Shown here: positions 17,825 through 25,980 of the stretch, in pieces
Layout of the letters: each line of letters opens with the position of its first letter
Numbering within the stretch: the stretch's first letter is position 1
Assembly (NCBI GenBank): GCA_029860345.1
Contig: JAOUBJ010000006.1
Span: 124,001 to 188,000, forward strand
Direction of reading: 5' to 3'
Length of the DNA stretch: 64,000 nt
From: Candidatus Zixiibacteriota bacterium
GTDB lineage: Bacteria > Zixibacteria > MSB-5A5 > GN15 > FEB-12
Position numbers and translations under genes: made by a program
Notes under the pieces: generated by a model
What the model saw: only the letters and a program-made list of their open reading frames with translations
What the model was told of the DNA's origin: nothing
Databases searched by the model: none

Positions 17825-20077
17825 ATGACACGTCAATTGCTAACGGCAACCCTCATCATCACCCTATTGCTGATCGGCGTCGCCGCTTTTGCCGACAGCA
17901 GCCTGCCACCCCCTGCCAACATCCGCCTGACCTACGTCGAAAACTGGCTCAACAACGAGCAGCAAGTATGGATCTGCCCGACCGATAGCAACGTGATAAT
18001 AGCCAACTGGCGCGACTTTCGTCTCGGATACCGTCAGGTAGGAATCGGTCGTTCCGACGACGGCGGCTTGACCTGGACCGACTCGCTGATCAACAAACCG
18101 TGGATGCAGATGTTCGGCTTTGACTCCAAGCAATCCGACCCAACCATGAATGCCGACCGTCAGGGGAATTTCATCATGTCGTCAATGGACTGGGACGGTT
18201 TCGGCTTTTCCGGACTCAATACGATTGTGTTTTACAAATCGACCGACAAAGGTATCTCCTGGACCGGACCGGTGCCGTGTGTTTGGAGCGGCAGCGCCGT
18301 CACCTTTGAAGACAAGCAGTTTGTGGCCGTCGACCGCACCGGTGGCATCCATGACGGTAATATCTATTGCATCTGGGCTCGCTTCTATGATGGTCCCAAC
18401 CGTCTGCAGTTCGTTCGTTCCACCGATGGCGCTCAGACTTTTGAGGACACTATAGTGGTCGGACCGCAGCAGTTTCCATCGGGCTGCGGAGTTCGTGATG
18501 CCGGGCAGTTTGCCTTTCCGCTGGTCAACTCAAACGGCGATGTGCATTGTTTCTGGCAGGGGTGGGCCTATGACTCTTCCGGCAATTGTACCGGAAACCA
18601 GTCTATCAAGCATGCTATCTCAACTGATGGCGGTCAGAGTTTCACCTACCCGGACACCGTGCTTGGCGTCAGCGGCTATCAGTATGCCAACGGCGGCGTC
18701 AATACGTACTCGGCGCCGGCGGCTGACGCCGACATTACCGGCGGACCGTTCGACGGCAACATCTATATGTCGTTTACCAATATCGGACCTGAAGATACCG
18801 ACAGAAGTGACGTTGATTTCGTTCGGTCATTGGACAACGGCGCTACCTGGTCGGAACGGATTCAGATCAACGACGCGCTTGAATCTGACTTGATCGACAG
18901 TTTCCATCCCTGGTTGATCGTCAACCAGGAAGGTGTCATCATGGTGATATTCTATGACCAGCGCTATGACTCGCCCAACTACTACCTGTTTGATCTGATG
19001 GCGGCCTACTCGTTCGACGGCGGCTTGACTTTCACCAGCAATCACCGAATCACCACGGCTTCGTCGTCACCCGGCGATCTAAAGTTCGACGAGGAGAACG
19101 GACCGATCATAGATCCCGAGACCGGATGGTTGCGCCCGCTGTCCGATTCGCGCGCCGGGTTGATCGGTGAGTATATCGGCGTCACCGCCTACCACGACAA
19201 AACCAACGCCGTCTGGACCGACTCGCGCGACGGCAACTCAGAAACCTACACGGCCAACTGGTACCTGCCTTTGTTGGAACCGCGACTCGCGGCGCCGGAG
19301 CTAGGGTCCTATCCGCCCAGCGCGCCCTCGTTCGCATGGGCAACATCGTGGAAACATGATCAAGACCGCTATCGTCTGGAAATCTCAACCGATGAAACCT
19401 TCGGTGTGGATGTGACCTCCCGAACAGTCGACACCAATCTGTACACGCTGGACATCAGCCTGGACGAAGGGAACTACTTCTGGCGGGTCAAGTCGCTCAA
19501 GACGACAAACGCAGACTCCTCGGAATACTCGGCTGTGTGGTCATTCACGCTCGATACAACGCCACCCGATCCGCCGCAACTTTCGGAACCGGCCGATGAG
19601 ACAGTGACTTTAGAGCCACAGCCTTTCTTTGATTGGAGCGATGAGACCAAGGCCGGAGCCCCGGTCACCTATTCGCTGTATGTCTCCACCGACCCGGCCT
19701 TCACGCCCGGTCCAAACACAGTCACATACAGCGGTCTGACCACGTCGGAATTGGCTCTTCCCAATCCGTTGCAACCCGACATTCTGACATACTGGAAAGT
19801 CGAGGCTATCGACGGTGCTTCGAACAGTTCCGAGTCGGTTGTCTTCACGGTGACCAATTCCAGTCTGGCCTGTGGTGACGTTGACGGTGACGGTGGTCCG
19901 GATGTCACCATTGCCGATCTCGTTTACATGGTCGATTACATGTTCAACGACGGCCCGCCACCGCCGGTGATGGCGGCGGCCGATGTCGATGGCTCGGGCG
20001 GTGATATTGACATCGCCGATTTGGTGTACATGGTGGACTATATGTTCAACGGCGGCCCGGCGCCGATTTGTAGATAA
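17825..20077 (+). CDS. Secreted Asp-box (BNR) propeller protein with dockerin-like tag
   Basis: 750 residues. Signal peptide 1-23 (ends A-F-A-D). Residues about 30-490 form a sialidase-type propeller with at least six Asp-boxes: S-D-D-G-G-L-T-W, S-T-D-K-G-I-S-W, S-T-D-G-A-Q-T-F, S-T-D-G-G-Q-S-F, S-L-D-N-G-A-T-W, S-F-D-G-G-L-T-F. Residues 500-680 look like two fibronectin-III-like domains. The C-terminus (about 684-748) is a paired dockerin-like repeat with two D-V-D-G calcium loops and two D-L-V-Y-M-V-D-Y-M-F helices. The sialidase catalytic arginine triad was not verified, so glycan hydrolysis is not claimed. AGGAGA precedes the ATG. Confidence 0.85.
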   Translation: MTRQLLTATLIITLLLIGVAAFADSSLPPPANIRLTYVENWLNNEQQVWICPTDSNVIIANWRDFRLGYRQVGIGRSDDGGLTWTDSLINKPWMQMFGFDSKQSDPTMNADRQGNFIMSSMDWDGFGFSGLNTIVFYKSTDKGISWTGPVPCVWSGSAVTFEDKQFVAVDRTGGIHDGNIYCIWARFYDGPNRLQFVRSTDGAQTFEDTIVVGPQQFPSGCGVRDAGQFAFPLVNSNGDVHCFWQGWAYDSSGNCTGNQSIKHAISTDGGQSFTYPDTVLGVSGYQYANGGVNTYSAPAADADITGGPFDGNIYMSFTNIGPEDTDRSDVDFVRSLDNGATWSERIQINDALESDLIDSFHPWLIVNQEGVIMVIFYDQRYDSPNYYLFDLMAAYSFDGGLTFTSNHRITTASSSPGDLKFDEENGPIIDPETGWLRPLSDSRAGLIGEYIGVTAYHDKTNAVWTDSRDGNSETYTANWYLPLLEPRLAAPELGSYPPSAPSFAWATSWKHDQDRYRLEISTDETFGVDVTSRTVDTNLYTLDISLDEGNYFWRVKSLKTTNADSSEYSAVWSFTLDTTPPDPPQLSEPADETVTLEPQPFFDWSDETKAGAPVTYSLYVSTDPAFTPGPNTVTYSGLTTSELALPNPLQPDILTYWKVEAIDGASNSSESVVFTVTNSSLACGDVDGDGGPDVTIADLVYMVDYMFNDGPPPPVMAAADVDGSGGDIDIADLVYMVDYMFNGGPAPICR

Positions 20078-20499
20078 CGCGCAGGATTCACCCTTCGACT
20101 GCGCTCAGGGTGACACGGGATGGGCGCACGGTTGGGTGGCAAGGTCTATACCACACAAACGAGCCGCGCCTATGTCATTCCCGCGAAGGCGGGAATCTAT
20201 CTTCACTTGTAGGTCGAAACCCCTGACCCGGAGGGTCGTCCTGAGCGGAGTCGAAGGACGGGTTTCGACATCCGGGGCTCACGGATGCTCTTCTGCCAAA
20301 AAGAGCAGCGGGTGGCCGTCTCAGACCTTGTTTGGGACGGAGACATTTCAGCGGAAGAGTCACCCCCAAAGAGACTTTGAGGGTGCCACCCACCGATGCC
20401 ATGCCGAGCGGAGTCGACACATGAACAAATCACAACAACGAAAAGCCGGGACCTGTGAGAGTCCCGGCTGAAATCACCCATCTCCGTCTCGACGAGAAA
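20078..20499. repeat. Repeat-filled gap, at least five elements
   Basis: Contains an inverted copy of the CCTGAGCGCAGTCGAAGG family (about 20088-20117), a cattcccgcg/cgcgggaatc palindrome (about 20174-20199), gtaggtcgaaacccctgacc (about 20208), another CCTGAGCGGAGTCGAAGG copy (about 20240-20265), and the ggtggccgtctcagaccttg...gggtgccaccca element (about 20312-20393). The gaaagccgggac/gtcccggct hairpin at about 20440-20470 lies between convergent genes and may terminate one of them. No gene. Confidence 0.6.
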
Positions 20500-20841
20500 C
20501 TAACTTACGCCATTCCGGTCGGCCTTGTCATCCTTGCTAGCGACCGCATAGTACACTAAGAACGCGAGCCCGGCCAGAACACACATAAGCCCCAGCGTCC
20601 CCTCCTCAGAGACAACATCAGTGAAGAAACTAACCATCGCACCCAAACCTACGCCCAACAGCACCAAACCCCATTTGAGATTCGACAGTGCGGGTGAGGT
20701 CTGTCGGGGATAGAGATTCTTGACTCCCTCCTCAACCAAGCCCTTTTCAATCAGGCGGTTACGCGTTCGCGCATCGGAGACGATTTTCACGATCGCCACA
20801 CACGCTAAGAACATCGCGGGTACTATCACTATTTCCGGCAT
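20500..20841 (-). CDS. Small membrane protein, DUF6249-like
   Basis: About 113 residues: an N-terminal membrane helix (about 3-20), a charged segment with R-N-R-L-I-E-K-G-L, then two membrane helices (about 55-75 and 84-103) and a charged tail. Layout and the L-I-E-K-G motif resemble DUF6249 membrane proteins often found next to ECF sigma factors; assignment from memory. Start: an AGGAG lies 6 bases before the ATG at 20841, whereas the TTG at 20847 abuts it. It is transcribed divergently from the sigma factor gene, with 139 bases between start codons. Confidence 0.75.
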   Translation of the reverse strand: MPEIVIVPAMFLACVAIVKIVSDARTRNRLIEKGLVEEGVKNLYPRQTSPALSNLKWGLVLLGVGLGAMVSFFTDVVSEEGTLGLMCVLAGLAFLVYYAVASKDDKADRNGVS

Positions 20842-20923
20842 CTTCAACTCCTTTGCTTGGACTTCTCAATCGTTTCTATATCCATCGGACCGGTTAGCCT
20901 GCCCGAAGTTGCAGCGAAAAGCC

Positions 20924-20949
20924 GAAACTTCTGCAACATATTCTTCGTC
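20924..20949 (+). promoter_or_regulatory. Candidate ECF-type promoter (autoregulation)
   Basis: GAAAC (20924-20928), 17 bases, CGTC (20946-20949), followed by TATAC. This resembles ECF sigma promoters (for example the GAAAC-N16/17-CGTC class) and lies 32 bases before the sigma factor ATG. Suggests that the sigma factor drives its own operon; not proven. Confidence 0.35.
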
Positions 20950-20980
20950 TATACTGTCAAACCCAATAAGAAATGGAAAT

Positions 20981-21547
20981 ATGGCCGAAAGACCACCGCA
21001 AATTGAACGAATTCTCGCAGGAGATCACAAGGCGTTTGAGGAATTCGTCAAAGAGCATCAGCGATTGGTGAGTCATATCGTGTTTAGGATGGTTTCAAAC
21101 GATGAAGATCGCAAGGACATCTGCCAGGATGTGTTCCTTAAAGTGCATCAGAATCTGGCCGGTTTTCGCAATGAGTCCAAGCTGTCGACCTGGGTTGGCC
21201 GAGTAGCCTATAATCGATGCCTGAATCACCTGGAGAAGAAAAAGGTCCCGCTGTTTGAGGACCATTGCGCTGAGGGCAGCACGATCGATAGTGTCATCGG
21301 AGAGGCCGTTCAGCCGGACGAGTATACAGAACATCAGGACATGGCCATGCGGCTGCGGGCTGAGATTCAAGAATTGCCCGCACAATACCGGGCCATCGTG
21401 TCGCTCTATCATCTCGATGAAATGACCTACAAAGAGATCGGCGAAATCACCAAACTGCCCGAAGGCACCGTCAAAAGCTATCTCTTTCGCGCCCGCAAAC
21501 TGCTGAAGGAACGGCTGGCTGCAAAGTATCAGCCGGAGGAATTATGA
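20981..21547 (+). CDS. ECF-type RNA polymerase sigma factor
   Basis: 188 residues. Region 2 (about 22-90) has R-K-D-I-C-Q-D-V-F-L-K-V (the polymerase-binding helix pattern) and S-K-L-S-T-W-V-G-R-V-A-Y-N-R. Region 4 (about 128-180) has the helix-turn-helix with M-T-Y-K-E-I-G-E-I, L-P-E-G-T-V-K-S-Y-L-F-R-A-R-K. The open frame extends upstream to 20720, but ATG 20981 gives the normal family start. Its stop overlaps the next start by 4 bases (ATGA). It directs polymerase to stress or envelope genes under control of the adjacent anti-sigma factor. Confidence 0.93.
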   Translation: MAERPPQIERILAGDHKAFEEFVKEHQRLVSHIVFRMVSNDEDRKDICQDVFLKVHQNLAGFRNESKLSTWVGRVAYNRCLNHLEKKKVPLFEDHCAEGSTIDSVIGEAVQPDEYTEHQDMAMRLRAEIQELPAQYRAIVSLYHLDEMTYKEIGEITKLPEGTVKSYLFRARKLLKERLAAKYQPEEL

Positions 21548-22068
21548 GATACGAACACGCCAACGAGCAACAGTTACAAAAATATGTCGATGAACGCCAC
21601 CGGCTGGAACGGCCATTAGTCGATCATATCGAACATTGCGGTCTGTGTCAGGAAGCAGTCGCTCAATATCAAATGCTGTTCGATGGCCTGGCCGATGAGC
21701 ACGATATCCGGCTTCCGGCCGATTTTGCGGCTACCGTAGCTGCTCAGCTACCCGCCACAAAGCCGGTCGAGACAACCGCTGAACGCTGGTCCATGAGCAC
21801 TGTCCTGGGCGTAGCCGGTCCGCTGTTAATGATTGCAGTTACGATCTATATCCTGGGCTATCAGTCGCTGCTTACCGGGTTCGACGGTTTCAGCACGGGC
21901 GCTGTTGGCCTTCTGACCGGTCTGTTCACCGCGGCCGGAGAGTTCCTGCTTCGTTACGGACTACGGGCCGATCTTATCGGCTTTGCCGCCCTTTTGTTGG
22001 TGACAATCGGCCTCACCGACAGGCTGCTTCGTGCCCTCCGTCACGGAAAAGCCATGCTGATGGCGTAA
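21544..22068 (+). CDS. Zinc-finger-type anti-sigma factor, membrane-bound
   Basis: 174 residues. The N-terminal domain carries the ZAS motif H-x3-C-x2-C (H-I-E-H-C-G-L-C, about residues 28-35), typical of anti-sigma domains that bind region 2/4 of their partner. Two or three membrane segments follow (about 88-106, 116-138, 142-160). It is translationally coupled to the sigma gene, so it most likely sequesters that sigma factor at the inner membrane until a signal arrives. The periplasmic or membrane part has no recognised sensor domain. Confidence 0.88.
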   Translation: MRYEHANEQQLQKYVDERHRLERPLVDHIEHCGLCQEAVAQYQMLFDGLADEHDIRLPADFAATVAAQLPATKPVETTAERWSMSTVLGVAGPLLMIAVTIYILGYQSLLTGFDGFSTGAVGLLTGLFTAAGEFLLRYGLRADLIGFAALLLVTIGLTDRLLRALRHGKAMLMA

Positions 22069-22437
22069 GGCCCCAAGCAGAGCCCTTGCTCTTTCCAAGC
22101 CTCAAATGTAAGTAGGTCGTCCGCCCCGGCGGATTAGCGGTTCCGACAAGTTTCTTAGGGCAGGTCCGTCTCCGCCCCGCCTTCTTTGTCTGTCATTCTG
22201 GCGAAGGCCAGAATCCAGTCCCGGAATCGAAGAGTGGATTCCGGGTCAAAGCCCGAAATGACGGAACGAAGCGTCTTGTAGGTCGAAACCACAAGTGACT
22301 TCCAACCGTCCGATCCAAGGCCGCCCCCTACGCTATGAAGCACGGAACAAATCTCTCCCACCACGGTTAAACAATTACAGAAAAGTAGATTCTAACCGTC
22401 CATTATGAGTCCATGGACACGCAGGAGAAGTCTTGAC
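22069..22437. repeat. Repeat-containing gap upstream of sodA
   Basis: Holds a gtaggtcgtccgc...gcggttccgac element (about 22110-22150), a gggcaggtccgtctccgccc variant (about 22157-22180), a gtcattctggcgaaggccag palindrome variant (about 22193-22216) and gtaggtcgaaaccacaag (about 22276). The last ~110 bases before sodA show no repeat; no convincing promoter was found there. Confidence 0.5.
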
Positions 22438-23061
22438 ATGATGTATACCTTACCCGAACTCGGATATGAGTACGATGCCCTGGAGTCGTTTATCGACGCC
22501 CAAACGATGGAAATCCATCACTCCAAACACCACGCTGCTTACGTGGCCAAGTTGAACGCCGCCCTGGAGGGTCACGGAGAGTTGGCCACCAAGAGCGCCG
22601 AACAGATCATTTGCAAGCTGGACCAGGTGCCGGAAGATATCCGCACCGCGGTTCGAAACAACGGCGGTGGCCATGTCAACCACAGTTTCTTCTGGCAAAT
22701 CCTCAAGCCGAATGTCGCTTTCAAAGGTGAGATTGCTGAAGCGATCAATGCCAAGTTCGGCGGGCTAGACAAATTCAAGGAAGAGTTTTTGAAAACGGCC
22801 GTGGGTGTCTTTGGCAGCGGCTGGGCCTGGCTGGTGATTGATAGTGGCGGTGATCTCAGCCTGATGGGCACACCGAATCAGGACAACCCAATCAGTTCCG
22901 GCTATACGCCGGTGATGGGTGTCGATGTTTGGGAGCACGCTTACTATCTCAAGTATCAGAACCGCCGCCCCGATTATGTTCAGGCGATTTTCAACGTGAT
23001 GAACTGGGAGAAGATCAACGAGTTCTACGTAATGACGCGCCAGACGGCGAAGTCGATGTAA
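22438..23061 (+). CDS. sodA: Superoxide dismutase, Mn-type signature
   Basis: About 207 residues. Metal ligands by comparison with E. coli SodA: H27 (M-E-I-H-H), H82 (G-G-G-H-V-N-H), D163 and H167 (D-V-W-E-H-A-Y-Y). The second-sphere glutamine lies in P-N-Q148-D-N and Gly stands at position 78, the pattern of Mn-dependent rather than Fe-dependent enzymes. It converts superoxide to peroxide and oxygen; no signal peptide, so cytoplasmic. Start: GGAG lies 10 bases before the ATG at 22438 (ATG 22441 is also possible); the frame stays open to 22405. A strong terminator follows the stop. Confidence 0.96.
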   Translation: MMYTLPELGYEYDALESFIDAQTMEIHHSKHHAAYVAKLNAALEGHGELATKSAEQIICKLDQVPEDIRTAVRNNGGGHVNHSFFWQILKPNVAFKGEIAEAINAKFGGLDKFKEEFLKTAVGVFGSGWAWLVIDSGGDLSLMGTPNQDNPISSGYTPVMGVDVWEHAYYLKYQNRRPDYVQAIFNVMNWEKINEFYVMTRQTAKSM

Positions 23062-23091
23062 AACATCTCTGACATTTCAACGTTGTCGAAG

Positions 23092-23119
23092 CCCCGGACC
23101 TTTGGTTCGGGGTTTTTGT
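23092..23119 (+). terminator. Intrinsic terminator of sodA
   Basis: Stem CCCCGGACC (23092-23100) pairs with GGTTCGGGG (23104-23112), with one G-T wobble, around a three-base loop; TTTTTGTT follows. It begins 30 bases after the sodA stop. Confidence 0.88.
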
Positions 23120-23705
23120 TGGGCTGAATCACTTCACTGGCGTAGCGGCGGGGCTTGTCTCCGCCGATCACCCATCTTGTAGGGCGGGTCTTCTGCGATC
23201 CCGCAATGATTGGCTGGGCTGAAGTAGGTCGGAACCCTCTTAGCGGTTCCGACAAGAAGAGTCGGCACAACCAGAAGTGGTTCTGCCCTACAATCAGTCC
23301 GTGTCACCCTGAGCGCAGTCGAAGGGTGAAACTTACTGATAGTTCATGGTTCGACTCCGCTCACCATGAGGTGTTGTAGTTCCGACATAACGAAACGACA
23401 GTACCAGAAGCGGTCCTGCCCTACGAGTTGAAGATCATGCGGGCACATGATCCGACATCAAGCCGGGGGCCACCGGACTAGTCGCAAACGTGAGCCAGTA
23501 GTATCCTACATGCCCTAAGTTCAAATACTCTGGCTTTCTCAAACAGGGTTGCTTGGAGCTTTTGCGGCCCGCTCTTCAACCTGAACCAGCGTAACGTCCA
23601 ACCACACTTCCGAGAGCCGGCGTGGTGGAATAGTAGACACGGGGCAGCCCAGGTAGAACCGTCAGGGCGCCCGTTGTGAATCCTTGATATCCTATGACAC
23701 CGCCG
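23120..23705. repeat. Repeat-filled gap after sodA
   Basis: Holds gtaggtcggaaccctcttag...gttccgac (about 23224-23254), a CCTGAGCGCAGTCGAAGG copy (about 23301-23330), and a ttcgactccgctcaccatga variant (about 23349-23372). 23470-23705 holds no repeat I recognise and no supported gene. Confidence 0.5.
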
Positions 23706-25019
23706 CTACTGGTCGTCGCTATAGAAGAACACGACAGCCCGGCCAGCCTTCCTCGCCTGAGTGGCGGTATATTTGACTCGGTCGATCTGCCGATCCTTGT
23801 CATCGTACAGTATGATCGTGCCCCCTCGCTTATTGGACAGTACGATCGGTTTCAAAGGCTTCACGGTCAGCGCTTCTCCGGGCTGCAAAACTAGTTTCTC
23901 TGCCTTAAACAGATTGTCCAGCATCAGTTCCTTTTCCCCCCAACCTCGGTCTTTCTCGTCCCAAGTTTGCCAGGCCACCAGGCGCCACCCTTTGAGACTG
24001 ATCTTCTTGGCCCCGAGGTTAATAAGTGATATCCACTCCTTGCCTTTGTCCCGGCCCCTGGGATTCACCAGCACCGCGGCAATATAAACATCGACTTCTT
24101 CGTCGGCATAGTGGATGCGCGTCTTTCTCTCCTTTAAGTCCCTGATTTCTTCGGGGTGATCCACGAAGATTCTCTCGGGGTAATGACTCGCCTTGACCCT
24201 TTTCTTCTTGGCTGAATCCTCACTCCAGAACATCGGGTTCGCCTTTGCCACTTCCTTGGGGAATTTGAGTCCGGTGCGCTCCTCGATTTCTTTCACCGTG
24301 GCCTGATACACCTGGGCGCTGTACATCCCCTTCGCATCATTGTCACGCAAGGCAATTTCGTCCTGCCAGGATATGAAGGCTCGCACATCCAGTTTATTAG
24401 TGTGTTTGTTGATAAAGCATACAACCTTGAAGAAGCCGGCCGGTACCTCTGCGCTGTCCTTCCCAGGGACTTTGACGATTCGCGGATCGTCGCCGTGTAT
24501 TGGTCCCGAGATCGAAGTGATTTTTCCACCTTGAGCGAGGTCCAGCTTATTCACCCACATCTCAATCGAGACCCACTCATCCCGGTTGAAATTGTTGTGT
24601 TGCAGAGTAGCATTCGTGTACCAGAATGTATCGTCACCGGCTTTCTTGGCTGCGTTTCTGGTTTTGCCCCAAGTGGCGTTAGCACGCATGGCCACATGAC
24701 CGCGGTCCCATGGATTGTCTCCGCGTTCGTGCCTGTCCTTGTAGTAGTCGTTGTCCAACTGGAAGCCTTTGTCGATTCTTGGATCGACCTTCCACGCCTT
24801 GTGTTTCTTGATCTTCTTGAACAACTTCTGATCGATGTTCAAGGCCGCGAAAATCGGGCAACGCCTCTCATGGTCAATCAACATCGTGTAGTTTACGTAG
24901 TCGGCGTACACATCATCCCTCAGATCCGGATCGCCGAGCACATATGAGCGCAGTTGTCCTCTCGGCTGAGGCAATGGAATAGTCACGCCTTTAAGGAATT
25001 TCTCATCATATCCTGGCAT
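23706..25019 (-). CDS. DNA/RNA non-specific endonuclease fused to lamin-tail domain, no signal peptide
   Basis: 437 residues. Residues about 40-260 match the NucA/Serratia nuclease fold: D-R-G-H at 105-108 with catalytic H108, and N145 and E153 in the F-N-R-D-E-W-V-S-I-E segment at the Mg-binding positions. Residues about 310-430 look like a lamin-tail immunoglobulin-like domain (V-L-V-N-P-R-G-R-D-K-G-K-E-W-I-S-L-I-N-L-G). Predicted to cut DNA and RNA. The start is firm: AGGAGG stands 8 bases before the ATG at 25019. The N-terminus is hydrophilic, so no secretion signal is visible, unusual for this nuclease family; no immunity gene is adjacent. Confidence 0.85.
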   Translation of the reverse strand: MPGYDEKFLKGVTIPLPQPRGQLRSYVLGDPDLRDDVYADYVNYTMLIDHERRCPIFAALNIDQKLFKKIKKHKAWKVDPRIDKGFQLDNDYYKDRHERGDNPWDRGHVAMRANATWGKTRNAAKKAGDDTFWYTNATLQHNNFNRDEWVSIEMWVNKLDLAQGGKITSISGPIHGDDPRIVKVPGKDSAEVPAGFFKVVCFINKHTNKLDVRAFISWQDEIALRDNDAKGMYSAQVYQATVKEIEERTGLKFPKEVAKANPMFWSEDSAKKKRVKASHYPERIFVDHPEEIRDLKERKTRIHYADEEVDVYIAAVLVNPRGRDKGKEWISLINLGAKKISLKGWRLVAWQTWDEKDRGWGEKELMLDNLFKAEKLVLQPGEALTVKPLKPIVLSNKRGGTIILYDDKDRQIDRVKYTATQARKAGRAVVFFYSDDQ

Positions 25020-25647
25020 TTTTAGATCCTCCTAATTGGATTGTTAATATTCTCAACCAGACTGCCCACACAGTTCTCATCAAACCAAGTGCGCTCATGC
25101 CGATCAATCACTCGCCAAGTCCACGACTTACCCTGCGTCTATCACGTATCCGAGGAGATGTCGCTTAGCCTTACGCTTTCATAACCGCTCTTGAGCAACT
25201 GATTATAATTCAGAGGAACCTATCTGTCAACCTGTAACCAACACTCGCTCTGAGAAACATAAGGTCCGGAGAGTCCTCCATTCATGGCTAGTTCCGTCTT
25301 CGATCATCGCTCGTCTGCGCAGTTACGGACAGGGCCAATCGATACAACGCAGGAGGCCTATAAACTGACCCGGAGGATTCGGCACGCGATTGAACCGCAA
25401 CAGTCTTAAATGTTCTTCTCAGTAGCAGGACTTGTTAAAAGTGTCGGGCTGGGTCGCCTGGCTTTACTCGAAGATGTCGAAACCTCGCTTCGCGACGCCT
25501 TCGGCGCAGGGGTTTCGACCTACAGGAGAAGGCTAGATTCTGGCCTTCGCCAGAATGACTCAATCCTACATGAAACATCGATCACATAAACCACGTATCT
25601 ACGACCATGTATTCTGGTTTACAGAAGATATCAAGCAGGAAGTATCT
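25020..25647. repeat. Mostly unassigned gap with repeats near the right end
   Basis: 25020-25280 shows no gene or repeat. 25284-25409 is a possible 41-codon ORF (listed separately). 25470-25565 holds gtcgaaacctcgcttcgcga...ggggtttcgacctac and an inverted gattctggccttcgccagaatgac palindrome matching the one at about 22194. Confidence 0.45.
25284..25409 (+). CDS. Possible small ORF, 41 residues
   Basis: ATG 25284 to TAA 25407-25409 in an otherwise empty gap. It is hydrophilic, with a basic segment K-L-T-R-R-I-R-H-A-I. A GGAGAG sits 12 bases before the ATG, a little far. No similarity recognised; it may be chance. Confidence 0.2.
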   Translation: MASSVFDHRSSAQLRTGPIDTTQEAYKLTRRIRHAIEPQQS

Positions 25648-25980
25648 ATGAAATGGTTGTCGCGAAAAGAAGAACTGCTGTTGCTCTCAATCTGGAAGCT
25701 CCAGGGTAACGCCTACGGTGTTACGATCCGTAGGCAACTAGCTAAAACCACCGACAAATACTGGTCGATAGGGGCCATCTACGACGTACTGGATCGGTTG
25801 GCCCGCAAAGGACTGGTGACTACCAAAATCACCTCTCCCCTGCCGGAACGGGGCGGTCGCAGCAAGAGAATGTACCAGGTCACCAACAAAGGATTCAAGG
25901 CTCTTGATACAGTCCGTCAAATCCAGACGGCTATGTGGGCCGATCTACCCAAGGCGTCCGTGCTGGGCGAAGAAGCATGA
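25648..25980 (+). CDS. PadR-family transcriptional regulator
   Basis: About 110 residues: the short PadR winged helix-turn-helix form. L-S-R-K-E-E-L-L-L-L-S-I-W begins the domain, followed by G-N-A-Y-G-V-T-I-R, W-S-I-G-A-I-Y-D-V-L-D-R-L and the wing G-G-R-S-K-R-M-Y-Q-V-T. Start: AGGAAG before ATG 25648; the frame is open upstream to 25555 through repeat DNA. Its stop overlaps the start of the permease gene by 4 bases, a PadR-permease pairing common in Acidobacteria and FCB genomes. Likely represses this two-gene operon. Confidence 0.9.
   Translation: MKWLSRKEELLLLSIWKLQGNAYGVTIRRQLAKTTDKYWSIGAIYDVLDRLARKGLVTTKITSPLPERGGRSKRMYQVTNKGFKALDTVRQIQTAMWADLPKASVLGEEA

Noticed and set aside
17825-20077. 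Assignment as a true sialidase
   Set aside because: Asp-boxes are present but catalytic arginine triad, Tyr and Glu residues were not identified; kept as Asp-box propeller only.
20720-20980. N-terminal extension of the ECF sigma factor
   Set aside because: Low-complexity translation antisense to DUF6249 gene and overlapping the candidate promoter; family start is at 20981.
23576-23803. 75-codon minus-strand ORF overlapping the nuclease end
   Set aside because: Overlaps the nuclease in another frame; no ribosome site and no family.
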